A stretch of 64,000 nt of DNA from Salinimicrobium sp963709775 (GCA_963709775.1 CAVPXS010000017.1:372001-436000); one strand, 5' to 3'. Positions 51,345 to 61,204 are shown, counted from the stretch's first letter. The notes: generated from the sequence alone by a model not told the origin. Translations and numbers: made by a program.

Positions 51345-54300
51345 TTATCCCACACTCCCTTCAACAATTTCAATCTCCTCCTCCGTCAACCCATAAAGCT
51401 CATAAACGAGATGGTCGATTTCTGCTTCTAAAGAAGAGAGGTCGGTGGCGGGGTCTTTTTTTTTGGTTTCTATTAAATTTTCAACACTTGCGGTTACGTT
51501 CTCTCTATCCTTTATGGAACCTTCAACTATTGGAATTTGCCCAAAATATTTCCAAATTAACTGGAAACCATTTTGAATTGCAGTGCAGTATTTTGAAATT
51601 AACCACCAACCTAGTCGTGAATTTAGAATACCTAGTAAAACCTTATCGTCCGTTGGAATTATCCACATCGAGTTATTACAGTACATGCCCGAATCGTCAT
51701 AAACAAAACATGGTTTTACCTGAAAAACCTGATACATAATTTTTGGTTTTTCAAACTCTTTATAATAATCACAGGCTCGAAGTTCCCAGAAATAATCTCC
51801 TTTATCTCCTCTTTTTTTTGCTTTGGCTTCGTAGGCTTGCAAGTGGGTCAAAATTTCTGGAAATTCCATCTCTATCCATTCCTCAGGAGAAAGCTCTCCT
51901 CGGTTTGCATCAGTAAATCCTTTTCCGAACTTTATTAACCATTTCGATGGAGTAACTGGTGAATATGATTTTGCTTCCCTTCCTTGAAGAAATTCATGTA
52001 AATGAGCTTCACTCTTTGAATTTTTAGAAATTATTTCTTCAGCTTTACTTTTGTCAATGACAAAAGCTTCAGATAACCCTGTTAGCACACCTCTTTTCGC
52101 ACCCTCATGAAGAAAATCTTCTAATTTTTTTCCTTTGGACTTGATCTTATTTAGTAGTTTCTGATCCTCTACACTTGATATAATCCAAGTTTCTGAAGTA
52201 AGTCTACTTTGTTCAAATCTGCCGCGAATGGACCTTACATAATTTGAAAAGTTATTCTTAAATTCTGTATCCTTTATTGCTACAGTTTGAAAATGTGAAG
52301 ACGGCTCAAATTTTTGTGCTATTAAGATACAAGGATAGGTAGTTGCTCCATCAAAAATCTGAATATCTCCGAAATCTATAATTTCCAAAAGGTTATAAGT
52401 CAAAAAGAACTCCCGGGCGGCCTGTCCATATCCTGCCTGCATAAATTTGTTAGGCATGATAAATGTGAATGTTCCACTTTCCCTAAGTATTTGAAATCCT
52501 TTTTCAATGAAGAAAATATAGATATCAGCTGTTCCTGAGTAAAGACTAAAATTCCCTTTGAAAAAATTTTTAAATTCCTTCAATTCCTCCTGCCGTATGT
52601 AAGGCGGATTCCCAATCACCACATCAAAGCCCACATAATCCCCGTTGTCATCCAGCACTTCGGGAAATTCAAAGCGCCACTCAAAGGCGTTTTCATAGAT
52701 CTTGTTGTCTTTGATCTCCTGTATCTGGGTTTCCAGTTTTTTACTCTCTTTGGAGAGCTTGTCCAGCTTTTTGTTCCAGGCGGCTTTTTCCCTTTTTGAC
52801 TGCTCAAACAGCTGGGTCTGGTTGGCCATTAAAAAGATCTCGCCTTTTACCTTTTCCAGCCTTTTCACCTTGGGGTCATTGGTAGAGATCTCGCTCCTAA
52901 AATCGTTCTTGATGTCGTGGATGATCTTTTCCATCTCCCGCTTCTGCTCCTTGTTGTGGGCGTTGCGGTAAGTGTCCACCGCCACGCGGTAGCTGTCAAT
53001 GCTCCATTTGCTGTCCTTAAGCGCCTTGCTTAAGTCGGCATCCAGGTCAAAACGCGAGATGAGGGAGTTGCCGCATTTGATGTTGATGTCGATGTTGGGG
53101 AGGGTTTCGAGGGCCGGTGGAGCTTGGGCCCCGCCTTGTTCTCGATACAGTCCGACTGACGTCGGACCACTCGAACTGACGGCGTGGCTCGAACTGACGT
53201 CGTTCTTATAGTAGGCGCTTTTCAGCAGTTCGATCCACAACCGCAGGCGGCAGATCTTGACGGAGTTGGGGTTGATGTCTACTCCAAAAAGGCAATTTTC
53301 GATGATGTTCTGTTTCTCGTGGAAAAGAGCCTCCTGCACCCGCTGGCTTTCCTTTCCGGAGGGGTTGTATTCAAACAGCTCTCCGTCTTCATCGGTCACA
53401 ATGAGTTCGTCGTTGACCACTTCCACCTGGTATTCCTTCAGCCTTCTTCCGAAGCGATCCTGCAGGATATTCAGGTCATTCTTGATGGCGATCATCTCAT
53501 TGAGCGCCGAAACCAGGAAATGTCCGCTCCCTACCGCGGGATCACAGATCTTCAGGCTGTTGATGAGCTCATTGGCTTCCTGCCGGTCTTCTATTTTATC
53601 ATAAAGCGCATCCAGGTCCTTGCAATCCCAGCCTTTAGTCTCATTAAATTTCTGTACCACAGCTTTCCTGATGGTCTCGCGGCACATGTACATGGTGATA
53701 AAGCCGGGCGTAAAGAAAGAGCCGTCCTTATAGCCGTTGATCTTCTCAAAAATAAGCCCCAGCACCGAGGCGTTGATGAGCGTCTTGTTGTCTTCCTGTA
53801 TGGTCTCGCCGCCTTCACTGCTAAAGTCGTAGGCGTTGAGGAACTCGAACAGGTATTCGAGCGCGTTGAGTTCGCCGCTGCGTTTTTTGCCTTTCTTATC
53901 TTTCAGCACGGTGGCGCTGTAGATGGGCAGCGTCTTGTCATCGCGCAGGTTGCTTATGAACAGCGTGGCGTGCTCAATATCTGTAGGCTCAAACAGCGAA
54001 GAGTTGAGATATGGTACCTTCTCAAAAAGGGCTTTTACGTCTTCATTTCTTTCAGAATACTGCCGCGCCAGCACCTGAAAGAACAACGAGTTAAGGTCGT
54101 CATAGTTGTGGATCCTGTCGAGGCTGAGGAATTCATAGGATTTATCGCCTTTGTGATAGGTGAGGAGCTGGGCTTCGAGCAGCTTCAGAAACAAGATCCT
54201 GTTGAGCCAGGTAATGCTTAGTTCCAGCCCTACGGAAAAAAGGCGTTCCTCATGCGTATCGCCGAACTGCGACGGCTGCTCCAGCCGCCCGATCTTATCC

Positions 54301-55214
54301 ATGCTGTCCAGCTGAATGATCGCGTTCTCGAGAAAAGAACCCGTATTCCGTTGCCCGTCCTTCTGGCGTTCAATGATCTTCTTGCCGCCCTGCTTGGTTT
54401 CGGTTAAACCGATGATGTGCAGCAGTTCGCCATAAAAACGTTTGTCCAGGCTGTTACTGTCATTCAAAAATGGCAATTTCAGCAGGTGTTCCGGAGAGAG
54501 CAGTTTAAAGAGCGCGATGAGCTTATTGTCGTCCTTCGGATTATTGTTCCGCAGTGGTTTATCGTAGTTCCGTATATCGAAGTACGTGAATTCCACTTCC
54601 TGCTGCATTTCAGCAATAAAGGGTTCCGCGATCTCCTTGTAGAAGAAGTCGGTCGTTTTCCCGGCCAGCCTTCCGGCTTCAAAATCGGTAAACTGAGCGA
54701 CTAATTTTTTGTTCTGCGCAAAGGCCTTTTCAAAGAAGTTGGCGTCAAAGATGAACCACTCGTTAATATTGGTCGCCACCACGTATTTCACCTCGAGGTT
54801 CTTGTGCGTGATGCGCTCCCGCAGGTAATACAGCACCAGCTCCTGAAATGCCTTGCAGTTGATCTTCTCGCGGCTAAGCATCTCTGCCCGGTTGGTGGGC
54901 TTTTTTGCTTCAATAATAACGCCGACGCTCGTCTTTGCCTTGTTGCCGTTATGGATGACAAGATCTGTGCGACCTTTGGTATTGATAAAGTGGTTAGGGT
55001 GGTACCAGGTTCTCTTAAGGAAATCGGTCACAAGGTTCTTGTGAAATTCTTCAGACTCTGTTTCGTTGGTCCTGTCAAGTAGTTCGATAAGGTTCTGCTT
55101 GAACTGTTCTATCTCAGAGCGATTCGGCTTAACCTTTAAATAAGCTTTATTAAGTGCCTTACGTGGTTTTAGTATATGGAAATTCCCTGAGTTGATCGCC
55201 TGTTCCGTCTGCAT
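51345..55214 (-). CDS. Type IIG restriction-modification enzyme (fused nuclease and N6-adenine methylase)
   Basis: The 1289-residue single-chain enzyme starts with a PD-(D/E)xK nuclease (Asp84 in GRTDLVI, Glu102-x-Lys104 in VIIEAKKP). A helical connector follows, then a gamma-class methyltransferase with motif I DPAVGSGHF (557-565), FGVDINPNSV and the catalytic NPPY (868-871), and a C-terminal target-recognition region (about 900-1270). It would both methylate and cut at its recognition site without a separate methylase. Residues 671-700 look like a translated dispersed repeat inserted between conserved segments. The sequence beyond the NPPY motif is clearly more A+T-rich than the first two-thirds, suggesting exchange of the specificity half. 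Confidence 0.88.
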   Translation of the reverse strand: MQTEQAINSGNFHILKPRKALNKAYLKVKPNRSEIEQFKQNLIELLDRTNETESEEFHKNLVTDFLKRTWYHPNHFINTKGRTDLVIHNGNKAKTSVGVIIEAKKPTNRAEMLSREKINCKAFQELVLYYLRERITHKNLEVKYVVATNINEWFIFDANFFEKAFAQNKKLVAQFTDFEAGRLAGKTTDFFYKEIAEPFIAEMQQEVEFTYFDIRNYDKPLRNNNPKDDNKLIALFKLLSPEHLLKLPFLNDSNSLDKRFYGELLHIIGLTETKQGGKKIIERQKDGQRNTGSFLENAIIQLDSMDKIGRLEQPSQFGDTHEERLFSVGLELSITWLNRILFLKLLEAQLLTYHKGDKSYEFLSLDRIHNYDDLNSLFFQVLARQYSERNEDVKALFEKVPYLNSSLFEPTDIEHATLFISNLRDDKTLPIYSATVLKDKKGKKRSGELNALEYLFEFLNAYDFSSEGGETIQEDNKTLINASVLGLIFEKINGYKDGSFFTPGFITMYMCRETIRKAVVQKFNETKGWDCKDLDALYDKIEDRQEANELINSLKICDPAVGSGHFLVSALNEMIAIKNDLNILQDRFGRRLKEYQVEVVNDELIVTDEDGELFEYNPSGKESQRVQEALFHEKQNIIENCLFGVDINPNSVKICRLRLWIELLKSAYYKNDVSSSHAVSSSGPTSVGLYREQGGAQAPPALETLPNIDINIKCGNSLISRFDLDADLSKALKDSKWSIDSYRVAVDTYRNAHNKEQKREMEKIIHDIKNDFRSEISTNDPKVKRLEKVKGEIFLMANQTQLFEQSKREKAAWNKKLDKLSKESKKLETQIQEIKDNKIYENAFEWRFEFPEVLDDNGDYVGFDVVIGNPPYIRQEELKEFKNFFKGNFSLYSGTADIYIFFIEKGFQILRESGTFTFIMPNKFMQAGYGQAAREFFLTYNLLEIIDFGDIQIFDGATTYPCILIAQKFEPSSHFQTVAIKDTEFKNNFSNYVRSIRGRFEQSRLTSETWIISSVEDQKLLNKIKSKGKKLEDFLHEGAKRGVLTGLSEAFVIDKSKAEEIISKNSKSEAHLHEFLQGREAKSYSPVTPSKWLIKFGKGFTDANRGELSPEEWIEMEFPEILTHLQAYEAKAKKRGDKGDYFWELRACDYYKEFEKPKIMYQVFQVKPCFVYDDSGMYCNNSMWIIPTDDKVLLGILNSRLGWWLISKYCTAIQNGFQLIWKYFGQIPIVEGSIKDRENVTASVENLIETKKKDPATDLSSLEAEIDHLVYELYGLTEEEIEIVEGSVG
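53115..53204. repeat. Dispersed repeat inserted in frame within the type IIG gene
   Basis: The segment contains TTCTCGATACA (53139-53149), a hairpin GTCCGAC-TGAC-GTCGGAC (53149-53166), then CACTCGAACTGAC (53168-53180) and a second TCGAACTGAC (53189-53198). The TTCTCGATACA ... CACTCGAACTGAC layout is one I know as an intergenic repeat in many flavobacteria. Here it is 90 bases long and adds 30 residues (671-700) without breaking the frame. Confidence 0.65.
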
Positions 55215-55820
55215 GCAGAAATTGGGGGTTAGTTTGAGACATATACCTGTAGGGGGAGGTTTCTATCTATTTTGTTAACAAGGTCTTAAAAATAGAAAAA
55301 ATTTTGTGTTTTACAGGCAACTTTTTAAATAATTAAAGGATGAATACCTTGCTCTTTCAGCGGATGTTTTTATAGAGATGGTTTGAATTTCCTCTTTTTA
55401 CATACATCAATATAAATTCAAGATTTTGTGCTAACCGCTTTATGATGATTTTTTTTAGATTTTATTTTTGATAGGTTGAAAGAATGGATTTTTTTATTAT
55501 TTTCATTATCAATTAATTAGTGGGTGGTCTCTGTTCAAAAGTGGATTTATTTCCCAGATGAATTCCCTCTCGAATTAGATACCAGAATGAAAAATATGTG
55601 CTAGTTGATCAATCGACCTCTCCCCAGAACATATACTTCAAACTTTTGACATTTTCCGTCCTTTTTTAAAAAGGAATTAAACTTTGATGAGCAGAAAGTA
55701 TTCTGCCATTATAAGTGTGTGGTTGTGAATTCAGGAAGGGAACCTTTCGGGTAATTTTAAGTGAAATTAAATTGATGATTTTTTCATTTTCAAAGTAGGA
55801 GATGCTTTGTACTCATTATT
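55215..55820. other. Gene-free A+T-rich gap between defence block and peptide-export operon
   Basis: About 600 bases contain no frame longer than about a dozen codons that looks coding, and no repeat from the families above. It must hold the start signals of both the restriction-methylase (-) and the exporter (+). I do not see a clear TANNTTTG box with a good TTG partner. Confidence 0.5.
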
Positions 55821-57998
55821 ATGTTTAGAACCACTTATTTCCCGGAGCACCGGCAGCTGGATCAAATGGACTGTGGACCAACTTGCCTGAAAATTATTAC
55901 AGAATTTTATGGAAGGAATTATTCATTGAATTACCTCAGGGACATTTCTTCTCTTCAGAAAGGAGGGGTGTCCTTAGAAGGGCTGTCTGAGGCTGTAAAC
56001 AAATTAGGAATGTCTTCTGTGGCAATTAAAGCAGGTTTTCAAGAACTTTTAAAGGAAGTGCCTCTGCCTGCAATTGCGCATTGGGAGGGGAATCATTTTT
56101 TGGTGGTATATAAAACAACTTCCAGGTTCATTCATGTTTCAGATCCTGCATTAGGAAAATTGAAATATACCCACAAGGAATTTGTCAGGAAATGGGGGCA
56201 GAATTCGGACAAAGAAGGAATTTTGCTGCTGGTGGAAGAATCTGGATTGTATGAAGTGGAGAATCATCTTCACAAAAACTATAAAGGTATCTCCTTTTTG
56301 ATTGCATATCTTAAACCCTATTCATCTTTTATTGGACAGGTTTTGCTTGGATTAACGGTGACCTCTCTTATTCAGTTAATTCTTCCCTTTCTCACTCAAA
56401 CACTAGTCGACCAGGGGATAAATTATGAAAATGTTGAATTTATAAACCTTGTGCTTATTGCTCAGGTTGTTCTTTTCCTTACGTTGTCTTTTATTGAAAT
56501 AATCAGAGATTGGGTTTTGCTACATATTAGTACCAGGATTAATATAAAAATGATTTCTGATTTTCTTGATAAGCTTCTAACATTACCAGTTTCCTTTTTT
56601 GATTCTAAAACTACTGGAGATTTTATGCAGAGGTTAAATGATCATAGTAGAATAGATGAATTTTTGGGTGGAAGGTTCCTTACAATACCTTTTGACCTCT
56701 TTAGTATTATCTCATTCGGAATTGTACTTAGCCTTTTTGATCGTAATATTTTTCTAATTTTCTTTTTGGGTTGTTCTGCCTTTATTGGATGGTCGCTTCT
56801 TTTTATGAAAAAGAAGGAAATTTTGGACCACAGACTTTTTAATTTTTATCGACAAGAACAATCCATTTTACTGCAAATCTTCAAATCTGTGGTAGAGATA
56901 AAGCTCAATAATTCAGAAGATCGAAGGAAAACTGAATGGGAGAAAATCCAGATTGAGCTGTTTCTCTTAAAGTCGAAACTATTAAAAATTGATCAGCTTC
57001 AGATTAACGGTGGCCGGGCTATTAGGGAGCTAACTCAAATCTTTATTATTTTCTGGTCGGCTAAATCGGTAATTGCTGGAGAGATCACCCTTGGTACAAT
57101 GTTAGCCATTCAGTTTATCATTGCCAGTATAACCGTTCCTTTAACCAATTCTATTTATTTTGTATTAGGTCTTCAACATGCTACCCTTTCTTTGGAAAGA
57201 TTATCTGAGATCCATAGTCAGAGGAAGGAAGATCAAAACTTGCCACCCAGATCAGTTATTGTAAAAGGGGATCTAAAGTTAAATGAGCTAAGCTATAAAA
57301 TAAAAGAAGCTGGAACAGAATACCTATTAAAGGATATTTCGGTGGTTATCCCCCAAGGAAAAGTAACGGCAATTGTCGGCCCAAGCGGTTCTGGAAAAAC
57401 CACTCTATTAAAAGTTTTACTTAAACTTTATGAACCTTCTAAGGGTTCTATTGAAATAGAAGGACAGGATTTAAAATATATATCAGCTGCTGATTGGAGA
57501 AACCTATGCAGTACAGTACTTCAAGATGGAGTATTGTTTTGTGATAGTATAGAAAGAAATATTACAGAATCCAGATCTGGAGAACCCACCGACTGGCAAA
57601 GAATGTCTGTTGCTATTAAAATGGCCAACCTTTCGAGCTTAATAGAAAATTTGCCTCTAGGCTTTGAAACCAAAATTGGGGAGCAGGGCCAATTATTAAG
57701 TGGAGGTGAGAAGCAACGGTTAATGATTGCAAGGGCAATTTACAAGGATGCTAATTATTTGTTTTTTGACGAAGCTACGAGTTCCCTTGATTCTGAAAAT
57801 GAAAAAGTTATTTCGGAAAATTTAAAAACATTTTATGGGAATAAAACGGTCATTATTGTCGCCCATAGACTTTCTACTGTTAAAAATGCTGACCAAATAC
57901 TGGTTATGAATAATGGTTCTCTTGTAGAAAAGGGTACGCACTCCGAATTAGTTGCCTCAGAGGGGGTTTACCACAGCCTTATAAAAAATCAACTCTAA
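55821..57998 (+). CDS. Peptidase-containing ABC transporter (C39 type)
   Basis: The 725-residue half-transporter couples peptide-leader cleavage to export. Its N-terminal C39 domain has Gln15 and catalytic Cys18 in QMDCGPTC, His92 in EGNHFLVVY and Asp108 in VSDPALG. Transmembrane helices span about 160-450. The ATPase has Walker A GPSGSGKT (520-527), signature LLSGGEKQRL (625-634), Walker B YLFFDEATSSLD and the H-loop VIIVAHRL. Such exporters cut after a Gly-Gly leader. An HlyD adaptor follows 10 bases later and a short Gly-Gly peptide gene 3 kb later, which fits as its cargo. Confidence 0.92.
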   Translation: MFRTTYFPEHRQLDQMDCGPTCLKIITEFYGRNYSLNYLRDISSLQKGGVSLEGLSEAVNKLGMSSVAIKAGFQELLKEVPLPAIAHWEGNHFLVVYKTTSRFIHVSDPALGKLKYTHKEFVRKWGQNSDKEGILLLVEESGLYEVENHLHKNYKGISFLIAYLKPYSSFIGQVLLGLTVTSLIQLILPFLTQTLVDQGINYENVEFINLVLIAQVVLFLTLSFIEIIRDWVLLHISTRINIKMISDFLDKLLTLPVSFFDSKTTGDFMQRLNDHSRIDEFLGGRFLTIPFDLFSIISFGIVLSLFDRNIFLIFFLGCSAFIGWSLLFMKKKEILDHRLFNFYRQEQSILLQIFKSVVEIKLNNSEDRRKTEWEKIQIELFLLKSKLLKIDQLQINGGRAIRELTQIFIIFWSAKSVIAGEITLGTMLAIQFIIASITVPLTNSIYFVLGLQHATLSLERLSEIHSQRKEDQNLPPRSVIVKGDLKLNELSYKIKEAGTEYLLKDISVVIPQGKVTAIVGPSGSGKTTLLKVLLKLYEPSKGSIEIEGQDLKYISAADWRNLCSTVLQDGVLFCDSIERNITESRSGEPTDWQRMSVAIKMANLSSLIENLPLGFETKIGEQGQLLSGGEKQRLMIARAIYKDANYLFFDEATSSLDSENEKVISENLKTFYGNKTVIIVAHRLSTVKNADQILVMNNGSLVEKGTHSELVASEGVYHSLIKNQL

Positions 57999-58008
57999 GT
58001 TCGATAAA

Positions 58009-59292
58009 ATGGAAAATGCAAAAATATTCCAAAGGATTTATGAAGAGCCGTCCTGGTTTTTTAGATGGGGAACTTGGGTAATTACCTTATTCTTTTGCAT
58101 CCTGATTACTTTATCCTTTTTTTTCTCCTACAATGAAGTGACAAGTGGAAAAATTATAATTACATCCGATAATCCATCTGTTTATGTTCAGGCAAATCAC
58201 ACCGGAAGACTACTTGATTTTCAGTTAGATATAGAGGATTCAGTTTTGAAAGATGAAGTCTTGGCCGTTATAGAAAATCCCGCTTCCAAGAAGGATATTG
58301 ATTTCCTTAAGAAACAGCTTCTTTCGAATAAAACCGTCTTAAGTACTATGGGGGAACTTGGCTCTCAGTTTCCCCTTTCCCTAAGTTTAGGTAGTTCTAT
58401 ACAACCTTTTTACACGGACTTTCTGAGAGTGTATCAACAAATAATTATGGATGGTGCTTTGAGAGATGATAAAGTACTTAAAAGACAGCTGTTAGGCCAA
58501 CAAGATGCACATAATATTTCTGTGCAGACAAAAGAAAAGGAGTTGAAGTTGTTTCAAAAAAGTATGCAAATTGTTCTTGAGAACTATAATCGAAACGAAA
58601 TCCTGTTTCAAAAAGGAATTATATCTAAACGTGATTTTGAAACTGTCGAAAAAGAGCTGAATGATGAGCAAACAAAAATGAATGTTATAATGAATGAGTA
58701 TAAAGTTCTTCTAACTCAAGAGGGTGACTATATAAATAAAGAAAACCAGTTAACAAATATCTATATAAGGAACAAAAATACTCTTGATATGGAGCTTTTA
58801 ATGGCCCATCAGGAACTTTTAAATTCGATTAATGACTGGGAAAATAAATTTGTCCTAAAGAGTCCTATTACCGGGAAGGTTTCTTTTGTAGATGAGTGGG
58901 GCAAAATATCCAGAGTGTCTTCTGGAGAAATTGTGTTTACAATAAGTCCACTCCAAAAACAGAAACTAGTGGGTAAGGCAGTTGTTCCAGGAGGAAATGC
59001 AGGCAAATTGCGAATAGGCCAAAAGGCTATCATAAGATTAGACAATTATCCTCCCCGGGAATGGGGAACAGTGAATGTCACAGTTAAGAATTTTGCACAA
59101 ATCCCTGGAAGGAGTGATGACTTTCTCAGTGTAGTGTACTTCGAAATCCCTGATCTAACAACCTCATACGGTAAAACTCTTGAATTCAAGCAAGATCTTT
59201 CTGGTAAAGTTGAAATAATACTGGATGAATTTTCATTGATACAGCGGATATTCTATCAGTTCCGAAACTTGTGGTATAATTCAAAAACTTAG
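58009..59292 (+). CDS. HlyD-family secretion adaptor
   Basis: The 427-residue protein has one transmembrane helix (about 22-40, ITLFFCILITLSFFFSY), a split lipoyl domain (ANHTGRLLDFQLDIEDSVLKDEVLAVIENP and the later ITGKVSFVDEWGKISRVSSGEIVF), a long helical hairpin between about 150 and 265, and a beta-barrel end. It would link the inner-membrane C39 exporter to an outer-membrane channel. No TolC-like gene is in the window, so a shared channel is likely. The regulator start lies five bases after its stop. Confidence 0.88.
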   Translation: MENAKIFQRIYEEPSWFFRWGTWVITLFFCILITLSFFFSYNEVTSGKIIITSDNPSVYVQANHTGRLLDFQLDIEDSVLKDEVLAVIENPASKKDIDFLKKQLLSNKTVLSTMGELGSQFPLSLSLGSSIQPFYTDFLRVYQQIIMDGALRDDKVLKRQLLGQQDAHNISVQTKEKELKLFQKSMQIVLENYNRNEILFQKGIISKRDFETVEKELNDEQTKMNVIMNEYKVLLTQEGDYINKENQLTNIYIRNKNTLDMELLMAHQELLNSINDWENKFVLKSPITGKVSFVDEWGKISRVSSGEIVFTISPLQKQKLVGKAVVPGGNAGKLRIGQKAIIRLDNYPPREWGTVNVTVKNFAQIPGRSDDFLSVVYFEIPDLTTSYGKTLEFKQDLSGKVEIILDEFSLIQRIFYQFRNLWYNSKT

Positions 59293-59297
59293 TGCTT

Positions 59298-60977
59298 ATG
59301 AACAGTATAGATTGGAAAGGGGGAATTATAGCCTGCATTGTTGTGCTCTCATTGTCGTATTTAGGATTTAGTCAAGAACAAGCCTCACAACTCTCCTATG
59401 GTGACCTTCAAAAATTGGAAGAAGAGGCTTATAGCGAAAACAAATTTGAAAATCTGAGAAAGTTAATCCAGATTCATGCGGGGAAGGCTCGTAAAGAAGG
59501 AAACTCCATTGAAGTGGCAAGGGCTTTTTATTACCGAATTGTAATAGAGGAACCAGAAGTAGGAATTGCATATGCCGATTCAATAATATCTGTTACTAAA
59601 AATTCTGAACATAAAAATTACCCAACATTGGGGTACATTTTAAAGGGGAGTATTCAATATGGAGAGGGAAGAGCTCAGGCTGCACTCGCCAACTATCTAA
59701 ATGCTTATAATCTTTCGATTGAAAAGGAAAATTTGGAACATCAAAGGGAAGTTTCCTTAGCAATAGCTGCAATTAGAAATATTAATGGGCAACATTCTGC
59801 AGCTGCTGAACTTTACAACGAGACGCTCCGGCTTTTACAAAAACAGAATGATTATGAAATCACACACTACGAGGATTACATTATTTTACTTTTTAACTTA
59901 TCCCTTACTCATATCCGACTATCCCAGTTCGATTCAGCCAAATTCTATATAGATCAAGGGTTCAGGGTTTCCCTGAACTCCAAGGATAAGCTCAACTTTC
60001 AGGATTTTGTGCTAGTAGATGCACAACTTAATTACTATTTAAAAGATTATCAAAAAGCAAAGGATACAATCCTGCAGTATTTGACTTTTTTAAATGGAAC
60101 CAATAAGGCAATAAAGCTTTACTATTTGGGTAAAATAGAACAAAAACTAGGAAATAAGTCGCGGGCGACTGAATATTTTTTAGAAATAGATTCTATTGTG
60201 ACAAAAACCGCGGACCCCTTTAATGAAATTAAAGATGTTTACCAGCAGTTATTAATACATTCAAGTATGGAGAAAAACCCCAGGGAGCAAATTTACTATA
60301 TTTCAAAACTTATCTATTATGACAGTATTCTGTCCACAGAACAGCAGGAAATAACCAATCAGGCAATTGTAGCTTATGATATTCCTTATTTAAAGCATCA
60401 GAAGAAGAAAGCAGAGGAAGAACTTAGAATAAAATCTGTAGCCATTACTGGAGTAGGTGCATTGGCTTTCATTGCTACTTGTTCTGGCTTATTTTTTTAT
60501 TATAGGAACCAGAAAATTAAGTTTAAGCTTAAACAGCTTTTAGACGATAGTACACAAGAAAAAAAATTTACAAGAGGGGACGTTGAACATCCAATTTCTA
60601 TTCCGGATGATATCAGGATGAATATTCTAAAAAAGCTTGAGGAGTTTGAAGAAAATGGATTGTACCTGAGGAAAGAAATTGATATGTCAATTCTGGCTCA
60701 GGAGTTTGGAACTAATACTTCGTACCTATCCATTGTCATTAATCATTATAAAAAAATGACATTTCCAAATTATTTAAAAGATCTAAAAATATCGTTGGCA
60801 ATATCAAGACTAAAAAAAGAGCCAGATTTGTTAAAATATAATTACCAGGGACTTGCAGAAATTTTTGGATTTAAAACAGCAGATTCTTTTTCAAAGGCTT
60901 TTTACAAAAAGACTGGAGTATACCCTTCAAGTTTTTTAAGCGAGTTAAAAAGCCGAAAAGGAGACCTTCGTTTATAA
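59298..60977 (+). CDS. Transmembrane regulator: periplasmic TPR sensor with AraC-type HTH
   Basis: ATG 59298 is chosen over GTG 59292. The 559-residue protein has an N-terminal signal/anchor (IIACIVVLSLSYLGFSQ), a TPR-like helical array over about 35-370 (for example LGYILKGSIQYGEGRAQAALANYLNAY), one transmembrane helix near 380-400 (VGALAFIATCSGLFFYY), and a C-terminal AraC double HTH (about 445-555: DMSILAQEFGTNTSYLSIVI, GLAEIFGFKTADSFSKAF). The topology places the TPRs outside the inner membrane and the DNA-binding domain inside. This architecture occurs in many flavobacteria; its place directly between the exporter and the peptide gene suggests that it senses the peptide or its transport. 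Confidence 0.85.
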   Translation: MNSIDWKGGIIACIVVLSLSYLGFSQEQASQLSYGDLQKLEEEAYSENKFENLRKLIQIHAGKARKEGNSIEVARAFYYRIVIEEPEVGIAYADSIISVTKNSEHKNYPTLGYILKGSIQYGEGRAQAALANYLNAYNLSIEKENLEHQREVSLAIAAIRNINGQHSAAAELYNETLRLLQKQNDYEITHYEDYIILLFNLSLTHIRLSQFDSAKFYIDQGFRVSLNSKDKLNFQDFVLVDAQLNYYLKDYQKAKDTILQYLTFLNGTNKAIKLYYLGKIEQKLGNKSRATEYFLEIDSIVTKTADPFNEIKDVYQQLLIHSSMEKNPREQIYYISKLIYYDSILSTEQQEITNQAIVAYDIPYLKHQKKKAEEELRIKSVAITGVGALAFIATCSGLFFYYRNQKIKFKLKQLLDDSTQEKKFTRGDVEHPISIPDDIRMNILKKLEEFEENGLYLRKEIDMSILAQEFGTNTSYLSIVINHYKKMTFPNYLKDLKISLAISRLKKEPDLLKYNYQGLAEIFGFKTADSFSKAFYKKTGVYPSSFLSELKSRKGDLRL

Positions 60978-61057
60978 ATGCACGTCTTAAGGTCGTTGTT
61001 TAGTGAGAAACTTTGATTTTAATTTACTTCGATTATTAACCATTAAAAATTGTTATT

Positions 61058-61183
61058 ATGAAAAAATCAGTTAAAGATTATCAAGAAAGAGCTCTGGGTA
61101 ATTTGGGCAATGTTAGAGGTGGGGGAGAAGATTCACCCATAGATCGAGATAAAATTAAATTTCCTAAAAACGGGAAAAGGTAA
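61058..61183 (+). CDS. Short double-glycine leader peptide, candidate exported peptide precursor
   Basis: ATG 61058 opens 41 codons to TAA at 61181-61183, too short for usual gene callers. Residues 1-22 look like a Gly-Gly leader (ends LGNLGNVRGG), with Val at -4 and Leu at -7 of a cut after Gly22, as C39 exporters require. The rest would be a 19-residue core, GEDSPIDRDKIKFPKNGKR, highly charged, with two prolines and no cysteine, so a lanthipeptide or disulfide bacteriocin is unlikely. It follows the regulator by 80 bases and is followed by a hairpin. The exporter and adaptor are upstream in the same direction. Confidence 0.72.
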   Translation: MKKSVKDYQERALGNLGNVRGGGEDSPIDRDKIKFPKNGKR

Positions 61184-61204
61184 TTTTTCGACTGTAACTA
61201 ACCG

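Noticed and set aside
53184..54221. 345-codon frame on the plus strand
   Set aside because: It is antisense to the conserved nuclease-methylase core of the type IIG gene, which has clear motifs on the minus strand; the long shadow results from G+C-rich codons.
61058..61183. Lanthipeptide or other modified RiPP precursor
   Set aside because: The core has no Cys and only one Ser, and no LanM/LanBC, ATP-grasp, radical SAM or YcaO gene is in the window.
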